Positions 7,160 to 15,487 are shown, numbered from the stretch's first letter. The stretch is 64,000 nucleotides of DNA from CAZMVY01 sp964653435 (GCA_964653435.1 CAZZFA010000008.1:1-64000); one strand, 5' to 3'. A program made the numbers and translations. The notes: generated by a model from the sequence alone, not told the origin.

Positions 7160-8371
7160 ATGCGTCTCAGAACCATCGTCTGGCGAGAGATCTTCGAGCG
7201 CAAAAACCAACTGGTCACGAGTTTCCTCGCGATCCTGCTTGGGATCAGCGTGATCGTCTCCGTCAAGAACATCACCGTTTACTCAGAAAAGGCCGTCGCG
7301 AGGGAGCTGGACGCCCTCGGTGCGAACATCCTCATCCTGCCCAAGTCAGCGTCGCTCCAGGACTACTACAGCTCGGACATGCAGGATGATGTGTTCCCGG
7401 AGGAGTACGTCACCCGGTTGGCGAACTCCGATCTTCAGGGGCTCGACAACCTGTCGCCGAAGCTCTCGATGCCTGTCGAGCTCGGGGGCAAGCGGTTCAC
7501 GCTGACGGGAATACTGCCCAGGCTCGAATTCCAGGCCAAGGCCTCATGGCGCGGAGCCGGTATCTTCGCTCGTCCCGAAGGCTGTGGTGGAGTTGATCTG
7601 CTGAACGCGCAACCCGCAGACCAGACCCTGGTTCGGAAGCGCGTGATTGACACGCTGGAGGACACGGAAGCGCTCGTCGGGGCGGATGTCGCAACATCGT
7701 TGAAGATCAAATCGGGCGACACGCTGAAGCTGCAGGGGAAGGACTTCTCCATCATCGCGGTCCTTCCCCAGACGGGTACGGTTGATGACTCCCGCGTCTT
7801 CGCCCACCTGCACACGGTTCAGAAGCTTGCGGGCAAGGATTCCGTCCTCCAGGCCATCGAAGTTGTCGGTTGCTGCAACCAGATATCCGCCGGTCTGGTG
7901 CAGAAGATCAACCAACTTCTCCCGGAGGCCAAGGTCGTCACCATCACCCAGATCGTGGACACGCAGATCAAGACCAATCGCATGATGTCGCGACTATCCC
8001 TGCTGTTCCTGGGGATCATCGTTCTCGTGGGCGGTGCGAGCATAGCGAACTACATGTATGCCAACGTGTTTGAACGCCGGCGCGAGATCGGCACCCTGAT
8101 GGCCCTCGGGGCAGGTTCTTCGGTGGTGCTCAGGATGTTCCTCCTGAAGGCGCTGCTGCTCGGATTGGGCGGCGGGATTATGGGCTACGTGCTGGGGACC
8201 ATCCTGGCCGTCGTCCTCGGCCCTCGGATCGCCGGCGTACCGGTGTTCCCGATCGCCTGGTTGGCGCCGCTGGCCATCGGCATCGCGACAGCCATCTCAC
8301 TGCTCGCAAGCTACTTCCCCGCCCGGCGGGCCGCCAAGCTCGATCCAACCTTTGCACTTCAGGAGATCTGA
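7160..8371 (+). CDS. MacB/LolC-type ABC transporter permease
   Basis: A 403-residue permease of the FtsX/MacB type. It has one N-terminal membrane helix (about 19-36), a large periplasmic domain, and three C-terminal helices after residue 275, including the FtsX signature region ANVFERRREIGTLMALGA. The periplasmic domain contains GCGG and VVGCCNQISAG, cysteine groups unusual for macrolide or lipoprotein transporters of this fold. With the ATPase 3 nt downstream it should form a mechanotransmission-type exporter acting on a periplasmic substrate. Placement between arsR2 and the metal ATPase implies an arsenic- or metal-linked substrate, which is unproven. Confidence 0.85.
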   Translation: MRLRTIVWREIFERKNQLVTSFLAILLGISVIVSVKNITVYSEKAVARELDALGANILILPKSASLQDYYSSDMQDDVFPEEYVTRLANSDLQGLDNLSPKLSMPVELGGKRFTLTGILPRLEFQAKASWRGAGIFARPEGCGGVDLLNAQPADQTLVRKRVIDTLEDTEALVGADVATSLKIKSGDTLKLQGKDFSIIAVLPQTGTVDDSRVFAHLHTVQKLAGKDSVLQAIEVVGCCNQISAGLVQKINQLLPEAKVVTITQIVDTQIKTNRMMSRLSLLFLGIIVLVGGASIANYMYANVFERRREIGTLMALGAGSSVVLRMFLLKALLLGLGGGIMGYVLGTILAVVLGPRIAGVPVFPIAWLAPLAIGIATAISLLASYFPARRAAKLDPTFALQEI

Positions 8372-8374
8372 CCT

Positions 8375-9064
8375 GTGCTGAAAATGGAGTCGGTCACCAA
8401 GCATTACGCTCACCGTGGCAAGCACGTGAAGGCCCTCGATAACGTAACGCTGGAGATCCCACGAGGGGATTTCGTCTCCGTGGTGGGTCCCAGCGGCAGT
8501 GGGAAAAGCACGCTGCTTCTCACATTTGGCGGGATGCTTTCCCCCGCTGCCGGTCGAGTGGTCGTTGACGGGCAGTCGGTCTATGAACTCACGTTGGAAG
8601 ATCGCGCGTTGCTGAGGAGAAAGAAGGTCGGGTTCGTTTTTCAGACGTTCAACCTGGTCCCGTACCTTACCGCGATGGAGAACGTGCAGATTCCGCTTTA
8701 CCTCGCGGGGGTAGACCCGGCCGAGCAACAGAAGCGGGCGGCGTCCCTGCTGGAGCGGGTCGGACTTGGCGACAGGCTCGACCACAAGCCATCCGAGCTC
8801 AGCGTCGGCCAACAGCAGCGCGTGGCACTGGCCCGCATGCTCGCCAACGACCCGGCCGTGATCCTCGCCGACGAACCGACGGGCAACCTCGATCCGGAGA
8901 CGGGCCAAAGCATTCTCGGCTTTCTTGAGACGCTCAACCAGGAAGGCCGCACCATCGTGATGGTGACGCACGATATGCGCGCCGCCCAGCGGGCCAAGAG
9001 AGTGCTGAAATTGGTTGACGGATCGATTGTGGCCAACGGACAACACTCGTCGCCGTCGGCATGA
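8375..9064 (+). CDS. MacB/LolD-type ABC transporter ATPase
   Basis: A 229-residue nucleotide-binding subunit with Walker A GPSGSGKS (38-45), Q-loop FVFQTFNLVPYLT, signature LSVGQQQR, Walker B VILADEPTGNLD and switch His in VMVTHD. The length matches LolD/MacB ATPases. The start is GTG 8375, 3 nt after the permease stop; an internal ATG at residue 4 is possible. It powers the upstream permease. After it comes a ~250-nt gap that carries the next promoter, so it probably ends the arsR2 unit. Confidence 0.9.
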   Translation: MLKMESVTKHYAHRGKHVKALDNVTLEIPRGDFVSVVGPSGSGKSTLLLTFGGMLSPAAGRVVVDGQSVYELTLEDRALLRRKKVGFVFQTFNLVPYLTAMENVQIPLYLAGVDPAEQQKRAASLLERVGLGDRLDHKPSELSVGQQQRVALARMLANDPAVILADEPTGNLDPETGQSILGFLETLNQEGRTIVMVTHDMRAAQRAKRVLKLVDGSIVANGQHSSPSA

Positions 9065-9172
9065 AACGGCGGGAAAGGCAGTCACCGGCGAGCACCCGCG
9101 CCCTGTTCCGCAGACCATTGTGGGACCTATCACAGCAACTACTTGGTCATGCCGGGTACGGTCAGGTGGAAC

Positions 9173-9219
9173 TTGACAGACCGCAGGCAAGTACGTATCA
9201 TTCGTTGATTAGCGAAGTG
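9173..9219 (+). promoter_or_regulatory. Promoter and ArsR-type operator of the ATPase-arsC-acr3-arsM unit
   Basis: TTGACA (9173-9178), a 17-nt spacer and TATCAT (9196-9201) form a consensus-like promoter. The 22-bp segment 9198-9219 matches the arsR2 operator at about 16 positions (core ATTCG..GATT.GCGAA). It starts 2 nt inside the -10 box, exactly as in the arsR2 promoter. The rest of 9065-9313 shows no gene. Confidence 0.7.
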
Positions 9220-9313
9220 ACGAAGTCACTGAGGAGCGGCCGCCCGAGTGTTTCCGGGCGGGCAGTGGACTTTGGATGAACCGTACAAGCTTCAGGCAAC
9301 GGAGGTAACCGAC

Positions 9314-9490
9314 GTGAGTGAAGAGACTCCCAAGAAAAAGGGCCTGATTTCCATGATCCGCGAATCCCTGACCAAGACCGGTGGGTGCTGCTGCGGCCCC
9401 GGCGAGACCTGCGGTGGTCCCGCTAAGCCGGAGGAGAAAGCGCCCGAAAAGGACGCCAAAGACACGGACAAGCCCGCCAAGAAGCAGTAG
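9314..9490 (+). CDS. Small Cys-rich, Lys-rich protein
   Basis: A 58-residue protein starting at GTG 9314, with GGAGGT at 9301-9306 seven nt upstream. It has an amphipathic N-terminus (KKKGLISMIRESLTKTGG), then CCCGPGETCGGP, which offers four cysteines in 10 residues, and then a charged Lys/Glu/Asp tail. There is no signal peptide, so it is probably cytosolic. Its position as first gene behind the ArsR-type promoter and just before the P1B ATPase suggests a metal or As(III) chaperone. No known family is recognised. Confidence 0.65.
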   Translation: MSEETPKKKGLISMIRESLTKTGGCCCGPGETCGGPAKPEEKAPEKDAKDTDKPAKKQ

Positions 9491-9559
9491 ACGCGGGCGG
9501 GTCAGGCATCCGTCTGAATGAAGGGTGTTTATCCTCGATGGATCTGAAAGGCGTCGCTC

Positions 9560-11464
9560 ATGCGCGGAAACCGACCGGATCATTCTGCCCAGTACGGGGA
9601 GATCATCGTACTGGGACTCGCGCCGGCTATCGTCGGGGTTCTCATCATAGCAAGTTGGACACTGGCTCATTGGGGCATTGGGCCGAGCTTTGTGAACGCG
9701 GGCTTGGCAATTGTCGCAGTTCTGTTCGGAGGGTTGCAGCGGTTTATTGGCGGGTTCAAGGACATCTTCCGCCGGCGAATCACGGTGAACGTCTTTGTGA
9801 CGGTGGCATTGATCGGCACGGTGGCCGTGGGAGAATTCCGACCGGCTGCGATCATCATATTCATCATGGCCGTGGCCGGTGCCCTTGAGTCTTATACTCT
9901 GGGGAAGAGTCGGCAAAGTATTCGCAACCTGCTCGATCTCAACCCACCGATGGCGACGGTGCGCCGGGACGATCAGGAAGTCACCGTTCCTGTGGGGGAA
10001 GTCCGTGTCGGGGACCTTGTCGTCGTAAGGCCCGGCGAGCGGATTCCCGTGGACGGGGTAGTGATCGCGGGAGAGAGCAGCATCGATCAGGCGCCCATCA
10101 CTGGAGAATCCATGCCGGTGGACAAGTTCAAGGGCAGCGAGGTGTTCAGCGGAACTCTGAACCAGTCTGGCCGACTCGAGATCCGGACCGCGAAGACCGG
10201 CAAGGACACCACGTTGGCGAGAATGGTCCATCTGGTGGAAGAGGCACAAGGGACCAAGGCTCCGATCCAGAACATCGCCGATCGTTTCACGGTCTGGTTC
10301 CTTCCGACGGTGCTTGCCCTGGCCATCATCGGCTACATCACGTCCGGCGACATCCGGGTCGCGGTATCGATCCTATTGGTGGCCTGCCCCTGTGCCTTTG
10401 CTATCGCTACCCCAACGGCGGTGACCGCCGGCATCTTCAACATGGCCCGTCGGGCGGTGCTCGTGAAAGGCGGGGTGTACTTCGAGTTGGCCGGGAAGAT
10501 TGACGCTCTGGTGGTGGACAAGACCGGAACGTTCACGCTGGGGCGGCCCAAGGTGCTCGATGTCGTTGGATTTGACGGCCTGACGCAAGACGCGGTGCTG
10601 CGGATGGCAGCGATCGCCGAGAAACATTCCGAGCATCCTCTCGCGGGTTCGATCCTCGCCCTCGCCAAGGAACGGAACATCGAGATCCCCGCCCCGGATG
10701 ATTTCAGGGCGGAGATCGGCATGGGCGTCACGGCCGGATGGGACGGCAGGCGAATCGCGGTCGGCAAGGAAGCCCTGCTGCGCAGCAAAGGCATCGAGGT
10801 TTCGCAGGACGTGCAAGACCGACTCACCGGCCAGGCGGAGCAGGGAAGGACCGCGGTTCTGGTCGCGACCGACAACAAGCCGGTCGGCCTGATCGCCATC
10901 GCCGACGAGATCCGTCCGCAGACAGCCAGGGCCGTTGCCGCGTTGAAGGAGATCATCGGCGTCAAGCGCATCACCATGCTGACCGGCGACAACTATGCGG
11001 TGGCCAGAGCAGTCGCCGAGCAGATCGGTGTAGACGACTTCCAGGCGGGCCTGCTGCCCGAACAGAAGCAACAGTTCGTCAAGAAACTGCAGGATGAGGG
11101 ACGCCGTGTCGGGATGATCGGTGACGGCATCAATGACGCGCCAGCCCTGGCCATGGCGGACGTTGGCATCGCCATGGGCGCGGCCGGGACGGACGTGGCC
11201 ATCGAGACGGCACACGTGACCCTGATGAACGACGACCTCTCCCGCGTTGTGGACTTCATGTGGATGTCGAGGAAGGTGCTTCGTCGTATCAAGCTCAACA
11301 TCTTCTTCTCGATCCTCTACAACGCCCTCGGCCTGGTTCTCGGTACCCTCGGATTGCTCACGCCCGTCCTGGCCGTGATCTTCCAGGAGGCAGGCTGTAT
11401 CAGCGTGGTAGCTAGTTCAACCCTGTTGTTGTGGGCAAAGCCGCGTCCGTTATCGGGTGCTTAA
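9560..11464 (+). CDS. Heavy-metal-translocating P1B-type ATPase (no HMA domain)
   Basis: A 634-residue P-type ATPase. It has the phosphatase loop TGES (QAPITGES), metal-site motif ACPCAFAIATP (CPC about residue 276), phosphorylation site DKTGTFT (about 320), nucleotide-site HSEHPLAG (about 356) and hinge GDGIND (about 521). It lacks the N-terminal HMA domain found in the ATPase at 19841. ATPases of this kind expel soft metal ions from the cytosol. It lies in the arsenic regulon between the Cys-rich peptide and arsR3. P1B ATPases are not known to pump arsenite itself, so a co-occurring metal or a thiol-linked substrate is likely. Start ATG 9560 has only a weak ribosome-binding site. Confidence 0.88.
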   Translation: MRGNRPDHSAQYGEIIVLGLAPAIVGVLIIASWTLAHWGIGPSFVNAGLAIVAVLFGGLQRFIGGFKDIFRRRITVNVFVTVALIGTVAVGEFRPAAIIIFIMAVAGALESYTLGKSRQSIRNLLDLNPPMATVRRDDQEVTVPVGEVRVGDLVVVRPGERIPVDGVVIAGESSIDQAPITGESMPVDKFKGSEVFSGTLNQSGRLEIRTAKTGKDTTLARMVHLVEEAQGTKAPIQNIADRFTVWFLPTVLALAIIGYITSGDIRVAVSILLVACPCAFAIATPTAVTAGIFNMARRAVLVKGGVYFELAGKIDALVVDKTGTFTLGRPKVLDVVGFDGLTQDAVLRMAAIAEKHSEHPLAGSILALAKERNIEIPAPDDFRAEIGMGVTAGWDGRRIAVGKEALLRSKGIEVSQDVQDRLTGQAEQGRTAVLVATDNKPVGLIAIADEIRPQTARAVAALKEIIGVKRITMLTGDNYAVARAVAEQIGVDDFQAGLLPEQKQQFVKKLQDEGRRVGMIGDGINDAPALAMADVGIAMGAAGTDVAIETAHVTLMNDDLSRVVDFMWMSRKVLRRIKLNIFFSILYNALGLVLGTLGLLTPVLAVIFQEAGCISVVASSTLLLWAKPRPLSGA

Positions 11465-11492
11465 CGCAGTAGCAGGTATGGGAGACTCAGCC

Positions 11493-11855
11493 GTGCGAGA
11501 GTTCCTGGCGATTACCAAAGCACTGGGCGACGAGACACGAATCCGCGCGCTGCTGGCGCTGCGTGACGGCGAGTTGTGCCTTTGCCAGATCATTGAGTTG
11601 CTGGACCTGGCCCCCGCTACCGTGTCCAAACACCTCGATATGCTCGTGCAGGCCGGGCTGGTCGAACGGCGGAAGGAAGGCCGATGGTGTTTCTTCCGTT
11701 TGGCGGGACGTGAGGCACCCATCCAGGTTCGGCAGATACTCAAATGGGCGTTGGAGTCTCTTCGGGACAGTCCGGTTATCCAGAATGACGCGGGGAAGCT
11801 CGTTCGTCTCCGCAAAATCGATTTGAAGGAGCTCAGTGCGTGCTACAAAAACTGA
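11493..11855 (+). CDS. arsR: ArsR-family arsenite-responsive repressor 3
   Basis: A 120-residue paralogue of ArsR2: sensor ELCLCQI, recognition helix APATVSKHLDMLVQAGLVERR, wing KEGRWCFFRL. Alignment with ArsR2 favours GTG 11493 (VREFLAITKALGDE), with GGGAG 8 nt upstream; ATG 11478 or GTG 11457 would add 5 or 12 residues. It follows the ATPase by 28 nt and overlaps arsC by 16 nt, so it is inside the unit driven from 9173. It probably binds the dyads at 9198 and 5764. Confidence 0.87.
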   Translation: MREFLAITKALGDETRIRALLALRDGELCLCQIIELLDLAPATVSKHLDMLVQAGLVERRKEGRWCFFRLAGREAPIQVRQILKWALESLRDSPVIQNDAGKLVRLRKIDLKELSACYKN

Positions 11856-12319
11856 AGATCCTGTTCCTCTGTACCGGCAACTCTTGTCGCAGCCAGATGG
11901 CCGAGGGGTGGGCACGCCACCTCAAGGGCGATGTCATCGAGGCATACTCTGCCGGAATCGAGACGCACGGCCTGAATCCCAATGCCGTCAAGGTCATGGC
12001 CGAGGCAGGCGTGGACATCTCGGGACACCGCTCGAAAAACGTGGCCGATCTGAAAGACGTACCGTTCGACTACGTGGTCACGGTCTGCGGCCACGCCCAT
12101 GAGACCTGCCCCATGTTCACCGGCAAGGCCAAGGTCGTGCACGTCGGCTTTGACGACCCGCCCGCCTTGGCGAAGACAGCCAAGACGGAGGAAGAAGCGC
12201 TGGGGCATTACCGTCGTGTACGGGATGAAATCAGGGAATTCGTCATGAGACTACCCGCCTCTCTCGCGAGCCGGGCAGGAGGGGGTTCCGAAGCAGGAGT
12301 ACCAGATGGCACAACTTGA
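11840..12319 (+). CDS. arsC: Arsenate reductase, low-molecular-weight phosphatase type
   Basis: A 159-residue protein of the thioredoxin-coupled ArsC family, which reduces arsenate to arsenite. The phosphatase loop LCTGNSCRSQMAEGW has nucleophile Cys11, Cys16 and Arg17. The redox pair is Cys83 and Cys90 (VTVCGHAHETC), as in S. aureus ArsC. Asp of the DDPP loop is present (GFDDPPAL). It starts at GTG 11840 within the end of arsR3 and overlaps the DUF2703 gene by 14 nt, showing tight coupling. About 20 residues extend beyond the usual C-terminus. Confidence 0.93.
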   Translation: MLQKLKILFLCTGNSCRSQMAEGWARHLKGDVIEAYSAGIETHGLNPNAVKVMAEAGVDISGHRSKNVADLKDVPFDYVVTVCGHAHETCPMFTGKAKVVHVGFDDPPALAKTAKTEEEALGHYRRVRDEIREFVMRLPASLASRAGGGSEAGVPDGTT

Positions 12320-12878
12320 AGTGTTCGATCCAGCGACACGTTGCTCGGTAGGCGTCTGCCGCCTCTCCTCGCCCCGCACTTGCCTGGTGGCCACCGCTGC
12401 GATCGCGGTGCTGCTCATGACCGGCTGCGGCAGTTCCGGTGGCGGTTCTCGCACTTCGGCGAAGATGCTCGTGATTCAATGGCAGCGACTCACGGAGAGC
12501 AGCGGTGACACCTGCGGCCGTTGTGGGAACACGGAGCGGTCCATTGACGAGGCTGGCCGATTGCTGACGGCGTCGCTCAGACCGTTGGGCATCCGCGTCT
12601 CCGTCGTAAAGGCGCGGCTCACACCCGAGATGTTTGGGCTCGACCCGAGCCAATCCAACCGGATCTGGATCGCCAATCAGCCATTGGAAGAGATCATCGG
12701 AGCCCAGACAGGAGTGAGCCGGTGCAGCGGTTGCTGTGGCGATAGGGATTGTCGCACCACCGTGGTCGATGGCCGGTCTTACGAGACGATTCCTCCGGAG
12801 TTGATCGTCCGCGCCGGGCTCAAGGTGGCTGCGAATATGATCCAACCGGTTCCGCCGCAGAGTGCAGAATCAGATTAG
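12306..12878 (+). CDS. DUF2703 lipoprotein
   Basis: A 190-residue protein with a hydrophobic segment (VATAAIAVLLMTGCG) ending in a lipobox (LMTGC), so it is probably a lipoprotein. The DUF2703 domain follows: VIQWQRLTESSGDTCGRCGNT, CSGCCGDRDCR and YETIPPELIVRAGLKVA. It is clearly homologous to the C-terminal half of the protein at 3987. The N-terminal stretch before the membrane segment is long for a signal peptide, so an internal start may be used. ATG 12306 has GGAG 7 nt upstream. It lies between arsC and acr3, and periplasmic As(III) handling is the simplest guess. Confidence 0.75.
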   Translation: MAQLEVFDPATRCSVGVCRLSSPRTCLVATAAIAVLLMTGCGSSGGGSRTSAKMLVIQWQRLTESSGDTCGRCGNTERSIDEAGRLLTASLRPLGIRVSVVKARLTPEMFGLDPSQSNRIWIANQPLEEIIGAQTGVSRCSGCCGDRDCRTTVVDGRSYETIPPELIVRAGLKVAANMIQPVPPQSAESD

Positions 12879-12896
12879 CCAATAGGAGTAAGAACA

Positions 12897-13991
12897 ATGT
12901 CGAGCGGACTGGCCAAGAAACTGTCCTTCCTGGATCGATACCTGACACTGTGGATCTTCCTGGCCATGGCAGTTGGCGTGCTCCTGGGGTATTTCGCGCC
13001 GGGCGTGGGCGACTGGATCGGCTCGCTCCGGCCCGAAGGTACCCAGACCAGCATCCCCATCGCCCTCGGCCTGATCCTGATGATGTATCCCCCGCTGGCC
13101 AAGGTAAAGTACGAGGAATTGGGCGATGTCTTCCGCAACTTTAAGGTTCTGGGCCTGTCGCTGCTTCAGAACTGGGTCATCGGGCCGATCCTGATGTTCC
13201 TGCTGGCCATCGCATTCCTTCGCGGGCAGCCGGAATTCATGATCGGTCTGATCATGATCGGCCTGGCCCGATGCATCGCGATGGTCATCGTCTGGAACGA
13301 CCTGGCGAAGGGCGACACGGAATATGCCGCCGGGCTGGTGGCGTTCAACTCGATCTTCCAGGTGTTCTTCTACAGCGTGTACGCGTGGTTCTTCATTACG
13401 GTCCTGCCGCCGCTGCTGGGGCTGCGAGGAGCGGACACGTCTGCGATCACCATTGGCCAGATCGCCCAAAGCGTATTCATCTACCTGGGAGTGCCGTTCC
13501 TGGCCGGCATGCTGACTCGTCTTGTGCTGGTCAAGGCCAAGGGCAAGGAGTGGTATCACGGGAAGTTCATTCCGAAGATTTCGCCGATCACCTTGATTGC
13601 CTTGCTGTTTACCATCGTGGTAATGTTCTCCATGCAGGGCCAGAAGATCATCTCGAAGCCCGGCGACGTCCTGCTGATCGCCGTGCCGCTCCTGATTTAC
13701 TTCGTCGTAATGTTCCTGGTCAGTTTCTGGATGGGCAAGAAGGCCGGGGCGGGCTACGCGAAGTCCGCAACGCTGTCCTTCACCGCCGCCAGCAACAACT
13801 TCGAGTTGGCCATCGCGGTGGCGGTCGGCGTCTTCGGCATCAACCACGGGGCGGCGTTCGCTGCCGTGATCGGACCGCTTGTCGAGGTGCCGGTCTTGAT
13901 CAGCTTGGTCAATGTCGCTTTCTACTTCCGACGTCGCTACTTCGCCGATGAAGGAGCCCGCGAGTCAGCGGCCGCATCCTCTTTGGTTTGA
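12897..13991 (+). CDS. acr3: ACR3-type arsenite efflux permease
   Basis: A 364-residue permease of the ACR3 (BART superfamily) type, which exports arsenite using the proton gradient. The conserved motif GLARCIAMVIVWNDLAKGD carries the essential Cys (about residue 126). About ten hydrophobic helices and FTAASNNFELAIAVAVGVFG match the family, as does the length. AATAGGAG lies just before ATG 12897. It follows the DUF2703 lipoprotein and precedes arsM in one transcript, giving reduction, export and methylation in order. Confidence 0.95.
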   Translation: MSSGLAKKLSFLDRYLTLWIFLAMAVGVLLGYFAPGVGDWIGSLRPEGTQTSIPIALGLILMMYPPLAKVKYEELGDVFRNFKVLGLSLLQNWVIGPILMFLLAIAFLRGQPEFMIGLIMIGLARCIAMVIVWNDLAKGDTEYAAGLVAFNSIFQVFFYSVYAWFFITVLPPLLGLRGADTSAITIGQIAQSVFIYLGVPFLAGMLTRLVLVKAKGKEWYHGKFIPKISPITLIALLFTIVVMFSMQGQKIISKPGDVLLIAVPLLIYFVVMFLVSFWMGKKAGAGYAKSATLSFTAASNNFELAIAVAVGVFGINHGAAFAAVIGPLVEVPVLISLVNVAFYFRRRYFADEGARESAAASSLV

Positions 13992-14013
13992 GCAGTCTGT
14001 AGCCGGAGACACA

Positions 14014-14922
14014 ATGAAAGACGAAGGTTCGTGCTGCGGGAGCAGTGATTCGGTGAGAGACGCTGTGCGCGCGGGCTACAGCCGCATCGCGGAAAAAGGG
14101 GTGCTTCCAGCCGGAACGGCTGAGGGTAGCTGCTGCCCAGCGTCTTCCTCTTCCTCCTGCTGCGGGGCATCATGGTCCCCGACGCAGTTAGCCAACAAGC
14201 TGGGCTATTCGACGGAGCAGCTTGCCGCTTTACCCGAAGGGGCCAACATGGGCCTCTCCTGCGGGAATCCCACCGCAATCGCCCAGCTTGCGCCCGGCCA
14301 GGTCGTACTCGATCTTGGCAGTGGCGGCGGGTTTGACTGCTTCCTCGCCGGCCCGAAGGTAGGCCCCCAGGGCCGCGTCATCGGCGTAGACATGACGCCG
14401 GACATGCTCAGCAAGGCTCGCCGGAACATCGCGGTTTACCGGAACAACACGAACCTGGATAACGTTGAGTTCCGTCTCGGTGAAATTGAGCACTTGCCGG
14501 TCCCGGACGATAGCGTGGACGTGGTCATAAGCAACTGCGTCATCAATCTCTCGCCAGACAAGCAGCAGGTGTGGAAAGAGATTACCCGCGTTCTCAGGCC
14601 GGGCGGCACGGTGGCCGTCTCCGATCTGGCGTTGCTGAAGCCTCTCCCCGATGTTGTGCGAGGCATGGTCGAGGCCCTGGTGGGATGTGTGGCGGGCGCC
14701 GTGCTCGTGGACGAGTACAGGACGATGATCGAGGCGGCGGGGATGTCACAGATCGAACTAGCGCTGAAGCCAGAATACGTCAACACCCTCAGCCAATTCG
14801 AGGACCCCCTCTACCGCAGGATCGCCGAGGCTCTTCCGAAGGGCACAACGGCCGCTGATTACATCACCAGCATTGATGTCAAAGCACGCAAGCGCCAAGC
14901 AGACGGCCTGAGTCGCGGATGA
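14014..14922 (+). CDS. arsM: Arsenite S-adenosylmethionine methyltransferase
   Basis: A 302-residue ArsM, which methylates As(III) using SAM and glutathione. The SAM motif is VLDLGSGGGFDCFLAG. Three cysteines match those that bind As(III) in ArsM: Cys83 (LSCGNP), Cys175 (SNCVINLSPDK) and Cys225 (VGCVAGA). The N-terminus carries extra Cys clusters (GSCCGSSD, SCCPASSSSSCCG), common in bacterial ArsM. ATG 14014 follows CCGGAG, 22 nt after acr3. It is the last gene of the island before the second leader repeat. Confidence 0.95.
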   Translation: MKDEGSCCGSSDSVRDAVRAGYSRIAEKGVLPAGTAEGSCCPASSSSSCCGASWSPTQLANKLGYSTEQLAALPEGANMGLSCGNPTAIAQLAPGQVVLDLGSGGGFDCFLAGPKVGPQGRVIGVDMTPDMLSKARRNIAVYRNNTNLDNVEFRLGEIEHLPVPDDSVDVVISNCVINLSPDKQQVWKEITRVLRPGGTVAVSDLALLKPLPDVVRGMVEALVGCVAGAVLVDEYRTMIEAAGMSQIELALKPEYVNTLSQFEDPLYRRIAEALPKGTTAADYITSIDVKARKRQADGLSRG

Positions 14923-15027
14923 TCCAGGCTGCCAAGATTGGCTGAGCACCCCAGCGGCGTGACCCTCGCCGTGTCCAACACGGGTTGCCAGCTTGCGCCC
15001 AACACGGGAAGCGCCTGAATACAAGCA

Positions 15028-15160
15028 GGACTTCTGTCTGAAGGTTGTCGGAGCGGCCGTGACGTGCAAGAGCGGAATTTGCTTGGTATCCTAAGCTTGA
15101 GGGAGCGTCAGCATGAAGACGATAGATCGTCCGTGCACTCTGCCAGTCGGCACGGTGGCC
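15028..15160 (+). repeat. Leader repeat, copy 2
   Basis: The partner of 507-642, in the same orientation. It lies about 105 nt after arsM and runs into the first 16 codons of the lipoprotein gene at 15113. The short stretch before it (14923-15027) holds two CCAACACGGG segments and no gene. Confidence 0.75.
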
Positions 15161-15454
15161 TGTGCCGTTCTCTTTGCGGGATGCCTGGGCAAGCACAAGA
15201 GCAACACCACTTCCGGCACGGATGTCCGTGTCGCGGCCCCCGCGTCGCCGGTCGCCGTCCAGTCGGCTACAGAGGATGACAGCTCAAGCGAACACCGAGC
15301 GGTAGGAGACCATTTCGCGCATCCGCCCATCGACTGCCCGCTGCGCAAGCAGGGCATCGACGATGGGCCGGCCACCCATGGTGCCCTTATTGCCGATAAC
15401 CAGGGGGGGGAAACACCCGAAAGGAGCCCGCTTGCATGGTTTGGCCCGGTTTGA
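15113..15454 (+). CDS. Small lipoprotein of unknown function
   Basis: A 113-residue protein with a signal peptide ending in a lipobox (AVLFAGC, Cys about 24), then a Ser/Thr/Ala-rich linker and a polar C-terminus (DHFAHPPIDCPLRKQ, GPATHGALIADNQGG). GGGAG lies 7 nt before ATG 15113. Its first 16 codons are shared with the broken frame at 595. The tail resembles no known domain. It may be the last gene of the arsenic island or a free-standing gene; the next promoter begins within its last codons. Confidence 0.5.
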   Translation: MKTIDRPCTLPVGTVACAVLFAGCLGKHKSNTTSGTDVRVAAPASPVAVQSATEDDSSSEHRAVGDHFAHPPIDCPLRKQGIDDGPATHGALIADNQGGETPERSPLAWFGPV

Positions 15455-15479
15455 CACGAACTCGAACCCCATCTACAAT
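15451..15479 (+). promoter_or_regulatory. Promoter of the Czc-type efflux operon
   Basis: TTGACA (15451-15456), a 17-nt spacer and TACAAT (15474-15479) match the sigma-70 consensus closely. Transcription would start near 15486, only about 2 nt before ATG 15488, so the first gene would be nearly leaderless. No clear dyad was seen around the -10 box. Confidence 0.6.
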
Positions 15480-15487
15480 CCCACCGT

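Noticed and set aside
8297..9190. Long minus-strand frame opposite the ABC ATPase
   Set aside because: Antisense to a well-defined ATPase, with His/Arg/Gly-rich composition typical of antisense reading frames.
12870..13847. 325-codon minus-strand frame opposite acr3
   Set aside because: Composition dominated by His, Gln, Asp and Arg, a mirror of membrane-protein codons; acr3 is certain on the other strand.
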